A stretch of DNA of 64,000 bases, from NCBI RefSeq assembly GCF_023721755.1, contig NZ_JAMDLH010000002.1, forward strand, positions 740,747 to 804,746. Direction: 5' to 3'. The position numbers and the translations under genes are program-made. The stretch's first letter is position 1; every line of letters begins with the position of its first letter. The DNA is from Pleomorphomonas sp. NRK KF1 (GTDB lineage: Bacteria > Pseudomonadota > Alphaproteobacteria > Rhizobiales > Pleomorphomonadaceae). Below, one piece after another: positions 53,001 to 62,000 of the stretch. The notes under the pieces were generated by a model that made no database searches, was not told the origin of the DNA, and saw nothing but the letters and a program-made list of their open reading frames with translations.

Positions 53001-56000
53001 CCCGGCCGTTTCGTCACGGTCGAGGTCTTGCCGGCTTCCGCCAACGGCAAGAAGGATCGCAAGGCCCTGCTGGCGCTGGTGGCCGAACAGGAAACACCCT
53101 CCGATGGGCGGGCCGCCGCGACGGACTCCGAGCGGTTGGTGGCGCGCCTCTTCGGCGAACTGTTCCCCGACACGGTCATCGACGCCGAGGCCGACTTTTT
53201 CCGGCTTGGCGGCCATAGCCTGCTCGCCATGCGTCTCGCCGCCCGCGTGGAGCAGGAGACCGGCGTCCGGCCGAAGATCCAGGACCTCGTCGCCGCGCGC
53301 ACGGTCGAGCGGATTGCCGAACTTGTCGAGGCATCGACGGCGGGTTCGCTGCCGTTGCCTCGGGCGGAGGGACCGGATTTCCCGCTGTCGAGCGGCCAGG
53401 CCCGGCTTTGGGTCTTGCAGCGGCTCTATCCCGACGCCGCCGTCTACAACGTCTGCGGCGCGCTCGATCTTGAAGGTCAGCTCGACGTCCCGGCACTTGA
53501 GCGCGCCTTGACGGCGCTCGAAGACCGCCACCATGCCCTGCGCCTGCGCATCGTGCGACGGCCCGACGATCCCGTGGGCGCTTGCCAGCGGCTGGTTCCC
53601 GCCGGTGACCTCCGCCTGCTCCAGACCGATCTCGGCGGAGAACCAGATCCCGTCACCGCAGCCGACACGCTGGCCGCCGCCGACGCGTCGATCGCCTTTT
53701 GCCTTGAGGACGAACCGCCGGTTCGAGCCCGGCTGATCACGTTGGGGCCGAGCCGCTGGCGCCTGGTGGTGTCGATCCACCATTCCGCCTGCGACGGGTG
53801 GTCGATGCCGATCCTGCTGCGCGATCTCGGCAGTCTCTATGCCCGCGAGCTGGGCCGTCCGGCGCTGCGCCTGCCCGCGCTCTCGCGCCACTATGAGGAC
53901 TTCGCCGCCTGGCAACGCGGGTTCGTCGAATCCGACGAGGGCCGCGCCCTGATCGCCCGCCGCGCCGCCGAACTCACTCCGCCGCCCGAACCGCTCGCCC
54001 TGCCGACAGACGGCCGGCGGCCGGCGACACAGCGCTTCCACGGACGATTTGCCACCTATACCCTACCGGCCCAAACGACGCAGCGGCTGGACGAGTTCGC
54101 CGCATGCGAGAACGCAACTCCGTTCATGGTGGCACTCGCGCTTCTGCAGGCGCTTTTCCAACGTTACACAGGCCAGACCGACTTCGCTCTCGGAACCCTG
54201 GTGGCGGGGCGTGGGCGATCGGAAACCGTCGATCTGGTCGGGTTCTTCGTCAACACGCTGGTGCTGCGCGCGCGCCTCGATCCCGGCCTCGGATTCCGCG
54301 ATCTACTGGCGACAACTCGGCGAGACTGCCTGGCTGCCATGGCCGACCAGGACTGTCCGTTCGAGGCCCTGGTCGACGCGGTCGCTCCGGTCCGCGATCG
54401 CGGCCGCAACCCGCTTTTCGACGTGATGGCCACCTGGCAGGACGGTGCACCCGGAGTGCCCGAGCTGCCGGGAGTCTCGGTCGGGCTGGTCGACGTCTCC
54501 TTCCCCTTCGCCAAGTTCGACCTCGCCTTCCATTTCCAGCGAAGCGAAGACGCCATCCGTCTTCAGGTCGAGCATGATGCCGACCTGTTCCTGCCGGAAA
54601 CCATCGACGATCTGTACCGACGACTGCTCGTCGTGGCCGACGCGGTTCTCTGCGATGCGGCCCGCCCATTGGGCGACTTACGGCTTCTCGACGACGAGGA
54701 GCGACGTCGCGTCATCGAAGGCTTCAACGACACCGACCATCCCCTGCCGGTGCGCCGGACGATTCCCGAGCCATTCCTGGACATGGTCGCGGCAGCGCCC
54801 GGCGCCTCGGCTGTTCTGTTCGATCAGGGCAGCTTCGACTATGCCGGCTTTGCCGGTCGGGCTGCCGCCACCGCCAAACGACTGCGCGAAGAGGGCGTCC
54901 GTCCCGGTGATGTCGTGGCCATCTGCGCGAAGCGATCGCCGGACCTCCTCGTCGGCATCCATGGCATCCTGATGGCAGGCGCCGCCTATGCGCCGCTCGA
55001 TCCCGATCATCCCCGGCAGCGACGCGACGACATGCTCGCCGACCTCGGCGCTCCGCTGGTGCTTGGATCGGCCGAGCTTGCTCCCCTGTTTGCCGGAGGT
55101 CGCTTCGTCGCCCTCGGCTGCGATCAAGCCTCCGCCCCCGTGGACGCCACCGCCTCACCCGACGACGTCGCCTATGTGATCTTCACCTCAGGCTCGACCG
55201 GACGTCCCAAGGGAGCCGCGATCGAGCATCACGCCGTGCTCAACCGCATCCTCTGGATGCAGTCGGCGTTCCCCATCGGACCGGGTGACGTCATCCTTCA
55301 GAAAACGCCGGTCACTTTCGACGTTTCGGTGTGGGAGCTGTTCTGGTGGTCGTGGACCGGCGCCGCCGTGGCGCTGCCGCCACCGGGTGTCGAGAAGAAC
55401 CCAGAGGAGCTCGTCGCGACGGTGGAGCGCTTTGGCGTCACCGTCATGCACTTCGTACCGTCGATGCTGGCGGCCTTCCTCGGCTGGCTCGACGGTCATC
55501 CGGAAGAGGTCGGTCGTCTCCGCCGGCTGAGATACGTCTTCGCCAGTGGCGAGGCACTGGACGTAGCCCAGGTCGAGCGCTTCAATCGGCTGCTTCACGC
55601 CACCCATGGCACCGAGCTTCACAACCTCTATGGCCCGACCGAAGCGACGGTCGACGTCACCTGGCAGCCCTGCTCGCCCTGGACCGACGGCGAGGTGGTG
55701 CCCATCGGCCGCCCCATCGCCAACACCCGCATCTACGTGCTCGACCCTGAAGGGGATCCGGCGCCGGTCGGCCTGGCTGGCGAGATCTGCATCGGTGGCG
55801 CTCAGGTGGCGCGCGGGTACGTCAACCGGCCCGAGCTGACCGCTGAGCGGTTCCTGCCCGATCCATTCCGGGCGGGCGGGCGAATCTATCGCACCGGCGA
55901 CCTCGGCCGCTGGCGGCACGACGGAAGCATCGAGTATCTCGGCCGGCTCGACCAGCAGGTAAAGGTACGCGGGTTCCGCATCGAATGCGGCGAGATTGAG

Positions 56001-59000
56001 CATGCGCTCGAGTGCCATTCGGCGGTCGAACGGGCGGTCGTCGTTCCGGAACGAGTGGGCGGCCTCACCGAGCTGCACGCCTATGTCGTCGCAACTCGGC
56101 GACCCGATGTCGCCGATCTCGGCGCCCATCTCTCCCGCTCGCTGCCGGACTACATGATCCCGGCCCGCTTCTTTCAGCTTGAGAAGCTGCCGCTGACCAC
56201 CAGCGGCAAGGTCGATCGCAAGGCGCTGTCCGGCAAGCCGCTCGACGAGCCGGCGGAAGCGGTTGTCACCTCTCCTGTCGAGGAGGCCGTTGCCGCCATT
56301 TGGCGCGGCCTCCTGCCGGACCGCGGTTTCGGTCCCGCCGACGGCTTCTTCAACGTCGGCGGCAACTCGCTCTTGGTCATCCGGCTGCACGAGCAACTGG
56401 ATCAGCGCTGGCCGGGCGTGTTCAGCATTGCCGACCTATTCGGCGAGGCGACGATCGCCGCCCAGGCACGCCGTATCGCTGCGTCGAAGGAAGCCGTGAC
56501 CGTTCGCCAGACCGGCGCTACGGCCGGGCCGATCGCCATCATCGGCATGGCGACCCGCCTTGCAGACCATGAAGATCTGGACAGCTTCTGGCGCGATGTC
56601 GCCGGAGCAGCCGATCGCGTCGCCCGCCTGTCACCGGAACGGGCCGAGGACGCGCGGCGTCTGTTCGAGCTGATGGGCCGCGAGGCGCCATCCGAGTTCC
56701 GGGAGGCCGGCTACCTCAACGATATCTTCGCCTTCGAACCGGGCCGGTTCCGCATGTCGCCGATGGACGCCGCGTTGCTCGATCCGGAGCAGCGCCTGTT
56801 CCTCGACACCGCAAGCCGAGCCCTCGATGACGCCGGCTATGGCGGGGCAGCGCTTCACGGACGACGTGTCGGGGTGTTCGTGGGCGGGGCACCGTCCACC
56901 GTCTATCGCGACGCCATGTTGGGGCTGCTCCCGGAGCGGAGCGAGCAGATCTTCATTCTCAACGTGCCGTCCAACATCGCCACCCGGCTCGCCTTCCTCA
57001 ACGACTGGCGGGGACCGGCGATGGTCGTCGACACGGCCTGTTCGTCGGGTCTGACGGCGGTTCATCTGGCCTGCCGCGCCCTCGCCGAAGGCGAATGCGA
57101 AGCGGCGCTGGTCGGCGCGGCCAAGCTGCTGCCGGTGCCTCCGGAGGCCGGCAGCAGGATGGCGATCGATTCCTCCACCGCCCGGACGCGCGCCTTTGCC
57201 AGCGACGCCGACGGAACCGGTATGGGGGAAGGCGCGGTCACTCTGCTCCTGAAGCCGCTGACGCGTGCGCTGGAAGATGGCGACGCCATACATGCGGTGA
57301 TCCTCGGCAGCGCCGTCAATCAGGACGGCGCGTCGAGCGGCCTGTCGGCGCCCAACCCGGCCGCCCAGGCCGAGGCCATCCGGACCGCCGCCGAGGCGGC
57401 CGACATCTCCCTCGCTACCCTTTCCTATGTGGAAGCGCACGGAACGGGCACCGTGCTGGGCGATCCGATCGAGATCGCCGGCCTGACGAGCGCCTTCGCG
57501 GACCACACGGCCGAAGTCGGTTTCGCCGCCATCGGGTCGGTCAAGGGTAACTACGGGCATCTCGACGCCGCCGCGGGTATTCTCGGCCTCGCCAAGGCGG
57601 TGCTTTGCCTGCGGCATGACACGGCGCCGCCGCAGCCGTTCTTCGACGCGCCCAACCCGAAGATCGATTTCGCCCACGCGCCGGTCGTCGTCCCCAAGAC
57701 GATCATGCCGCTTGCCGATCGCGGAACGCCACGGCGGGCAGGCGTCAGCTCGTTCGGCCTGAGCGGCATCAACGCCCATGTCATCCTCGAAGTCCCTCCG
57801 TCAAAGTCGCCATCGCTCATCGGAGGTCACTTCGCCATCGCTCTGTCTTGCAGCGATGCCGGCCGTCTTCGGCCAGCCGCCGAGACCCTGGCCTCGTGTC
57901 TTCGTCGGGACAGGCCGGCCATCGCCGACGTCGCACGCACCCTTGCCGAAGGTCGGGCCCATCTCAGGCACCGCTTCGCCTTTGTCGCCACCACGCTCGA
58001 CGAGGCGATCGCCGCGTTGACCGACTTCGCGATCACCGGTCGCGGCGCTCTCGCCGATATCGCTCCGACGCTCGGCCGTCGCCCCGGTCTGGAGAAGGCG
58101 GTCGCAGGGACGCGTGTCGAGGCGCAACGCGCGGTTGCGGCCTATCTTGCCGGGACCGATCTCGTCTGGCCGTCCGACATGCCCGCCGGTCGCGTCCATC
58201 TGCCGCCGACGCCGTTCCACCGTGTTCCCTGCCGCCCGGATTTCGGCGCCGTCCGGCCCCGTACACTTGGTGCCAAGGGACCGCTCGGCCGTCCGGTGGC
58301 AACCCGCGACGGGTGGCTCATTCCCGTCGATTTCGGCAACCCCGGTTACTGGCCGGTCGCCGATCACCTGCTGAACGGCCGGCCGACGCTGGTCGGCATG
58401 GCGCTTCCCGGTCTGGCCCTCGACGCCGCGCGAGCGCTGGGCCTTGGCGGAGAGCTTGAAGTCCGCGCCCTGCGCTGGAGACGACCGGTCCGCCCCGACG
58501 AGATCGTTCCGGACGGCTGCGGCCTGGATATCCGCGCCGACGGCGACGGCTGGATGCTGTCGCTCGGCGCCCGCGTCTCGCCGGGGGGCGATTGGGCGCT
58601 TCTCGCCGAAGCTCGTCTCTCGCCACGCCAGACCATGGTCGGGCGGATTGATCTTGCGGAGTTGCGCGCCGCCTGTCCCGTTTCCGTTCCGGTAGCGCCC
58701 TTTTCGCCCGAGCAAGGCGCGATCAGGATCAGCGACCGCTGGAACCGCCGCATGGCCTGTTGGCAGAGCGCAGACGGAGACGAGCTGCTGGCCGAACTGA
58801 AAGGTGGCAGCGAATGGGATCCGGCGTTGCTCGACGTCGCGGCCGGGGTCGCCCTTGATGGCCTGGCGCGCGTGCCGGTCGGTGCGGGCGCCATTCGCTT
58901 TTTCGCTCCGCCGTCGCCGCGCCTCCTGGTGCATGCCCGCCGCCGGATCGGCCGCGACAACACATTGTCCGCGGGCATCGTTCTGATCGACCCCGATGAT

Positions 59001-62000
59001 GGCCGCGTTCTGGCGGAGCTTGGCGACCTCGAATTCGCGGCTCTCAACAATCGGTTGCGGGATCCGGTTTCCATCCCCGCCTGGGTCTCGCACCCTCTTG
59101 CCGATCCTCCTCAGGCGACACCGATCCTGTTGCTGGGCGACGGTCCTCTCGCCGACCGCCTCGCCGACGGGCTTGCCAAATCGGGCCGGCTCGCCGGCAG
59201 AAACGACGCGGCGGTGGACGCCGGCCTCGTTCTCCTGGCTCCGGATCTTTCCGACGATCCCTTCCGGCGGTCGATTGCGGCTCTGAGGGCGCTTTCCGCC
59301 AATCTACGCGGCCCGTTGCGCGTGATCGCCGTCGGCGAAGGCGCTCATGCACGGGCGGGCGAAACCACTCGTCCCGACGCAGCCCTTCTCGCCGGTGCTT
59401 GCCTCGCCTTCGCCCACGAAGAGCCCCTCATCTCCCTTCGCTATGTCGACCTCGACGAGCGGGTGAGCGCGCTTGCCGTTGCGGCCGAGTTCGAAGTCTT
59501 CGCTCCAAGAGACGTCATTCCGCTCGTGGTGACGCTCAGAGGCGATGAGCGCTTCGTGCGTCGCCTGGCTCCCTTGCCGGACGGCACCGACAAGCCCAGG
59601 TGGCCGGAGAGCGGCGTCTGCGTCGTCAGCGGCGGGCTCGGCGGACTGGCGCTGTCGCTGGCCGAGGAAATGTCGGCCGGCGGCCAGGTGGCGCTGGCGC
59701 TGCTCAGCCGAAGCGGCGACATCGACGGCGAAAGCGAAGAGGCGGCCCGTCGACGCGCCCTTCTCGCCGGCCTTGCCGAACGAGGCATCCGCCATCGCAT
59801 CTATGCATGCGACGTTGCGAACCGGGCCGCGTTGTCCACCTGTCTCGCGTCGATCCGCGCCGAACTCGGGTCGATTACCGCCGTGGTGCATGCTGCCGGG
59901 ATCGCCGATGGCGGCTTCCTCGCCACACGCCCCGACGCCGACATGGCGGCCGTGCTGGCGCCGAAGCTCGATGGCGCTCGCCATCTCGAAGACCTGACGC
60001 GTCGGGACCCGGTCGAGGCTTTCGTCCTGTTCGGCTCGATTACCGGTCTCGTGGGCGCGCCGGGGCAGGTTGCCTATGCGGCCGCCAATGCCTGGACCGA
60101 TGCCTTCGCCGCCCAGTGCCGGGCGGGGGGGCGCCCGGCACTGGCCATCGACTGGTGCCGGCTTGCCGAGGTTGGCATGGGCGCGCGCTCCAAGCTCTCG
60201 GCATCGGCCGAGACCACCATCACGCCGGCCACGGCAGTGGCGGTGTGGCGCCGGGCGCTGACATCCGATGCGCCGCAGGTCGTTGTCGTCGACCCGTCCT
60301 TCGACACACAAGCCGCTGCCCAGCCGCAGCGGAAGGCCGAAGCGCCTGCCCAAACGAAGCCTGCCGGTGATGCGCTCGAAACCGCGCTCGCTTCGATCTG
60401 GGCCGACGTGCTCGGTTATCCGTCGCTGACGCCGACCGACGACTTCTACGCCCTCGGAGGCGACTCCATTTCGGGCATGCAGATCGTCGAGCGCATCGTC
60501 CGCGAGCTCGGGCTTGCCGCGACATTGCCGGACATTCTCGGCGCAGCGACAGTGGGCAATCTCGCCAAGGCGCTACGTGGCAGCAAGTCCGAAGCTCCGA
60601 CCGACGCAGCCGAGGCTTCCGACTACCCGGTCGGCTTCGAGCAGATCGGCGTGCTCAACGCCGAGGCCGCCGCCGACATGGGTACGGCCTACAACCTGCC
60701 CAATCTCGTTCGCCTCCCCGACGACCTCGATGTTCCCACCATCGAGACGGCGGTCACCGCCCTGATCGCCCGCCACGACATCTTGCGCAGCCGCTTCCTT
60801 CGGTCAGGCGACGACTGGCGGATGGAGGTCCTGCCGGCGGGCCCGGTCCAGTTGCCGCGGATCGATCTCACCGACGAGGTCGATCCTTTCGACGCCTGCC
60901 GCCGGCGGGTGACGCGGTTCGATCTCATGAACACACCGCCGGTCCGCCTCGAACTGGTGCGGGCTCGCGGCTGGCAGGCCTTGTTCATCGACATCCATCA
61001 TGCGCTGGCCGACGGATTGTCCATCGAGCTCCTGGCCGGCGACCTGTTGCGCCTTCTGAGAGGCGACGACCTCCCTCCCCTGGCGCGCCAGCTCAAGGAC
61101 TTCACCCGTTGGAGCAGGGACGGCGCGGGCAGCCGGAAGCGGGAAGACGCGCGACGCTACTGGCTGGATCGCTTCCAGGCGCCGCTCCCCCTGATCGACC
61201 TGCCCGCCGATCGGCGTCGGCCGCCGGTCCAGACCTTCCGTGGTTCGATATCCAGTTTCGAGCTGTCGCCCGTCACTGCCGCCGCGCTGCGCGCCTTCGC
61301 ATCGCAGCAGCGTGTGACGCCCTTCACGGTGACGCTGACCGCCTGGATGATCCTTATCCACCGGATGGCCAATACCGCCGATGTCGTCATTTCCGTGCCT
61401 GCCGACCGGCGCGACGACGGCGGCTTTTACGGCACACCGGGCATGATGGCGACCTTGCTGCCGCTGCGCGAAACGCTCGCGCGCGACATGCCGGTTGGCG
61501 CCTTGCTCGAACGCGTCCATGCCGACCACGCCGACGCCTTGCGCCACCGGGCCTACGGGCTGGGTCAGTTGCTCGCCGACCTTGCGCCGCCGGCGACGCC
61601 CGACCGGACGCTGCTTTCCGAAGTGACGCTGTCCTACATGAACTTTGCCCAGGGCTCGGGCGACGGCGCGCCGACCATCTGGGGCCTGGCGCGAGACGCC
61701 TGCAAGAACGACCTCGCCATCTTTGTCCGCGATCTGCCGACGGCGATATCCCTGACCATCGAGTATTATGCCGATCTCTTCGATGCCGAGCGCATGGGCC
61801 GGCTCGGTCGCAGCTTCACGGTGCTGGTTGAGGCGCTCGTCTCCTTGCCACCCGATACGCCCATTGGCCGTTTGCCGTTGCTTCCCGCCGAGGAGTTGGA
61901 GCGGATCCTGTCGTTCGAAGAGGGCGCCGTGCCGGAACTGCCGAGCGGCGTTGGCCTCTACGATCTGTTCAGGCGGCAGGTGGACCTGCGGCCGGACGCC

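Noticed and set aside
57790..58290. Possible degenerate AT between KS and DH in megasynthase 2
   Set aside because: Read for GHSxG and HAFH/YASH motifs and found none; only the flanking linker elements are present.
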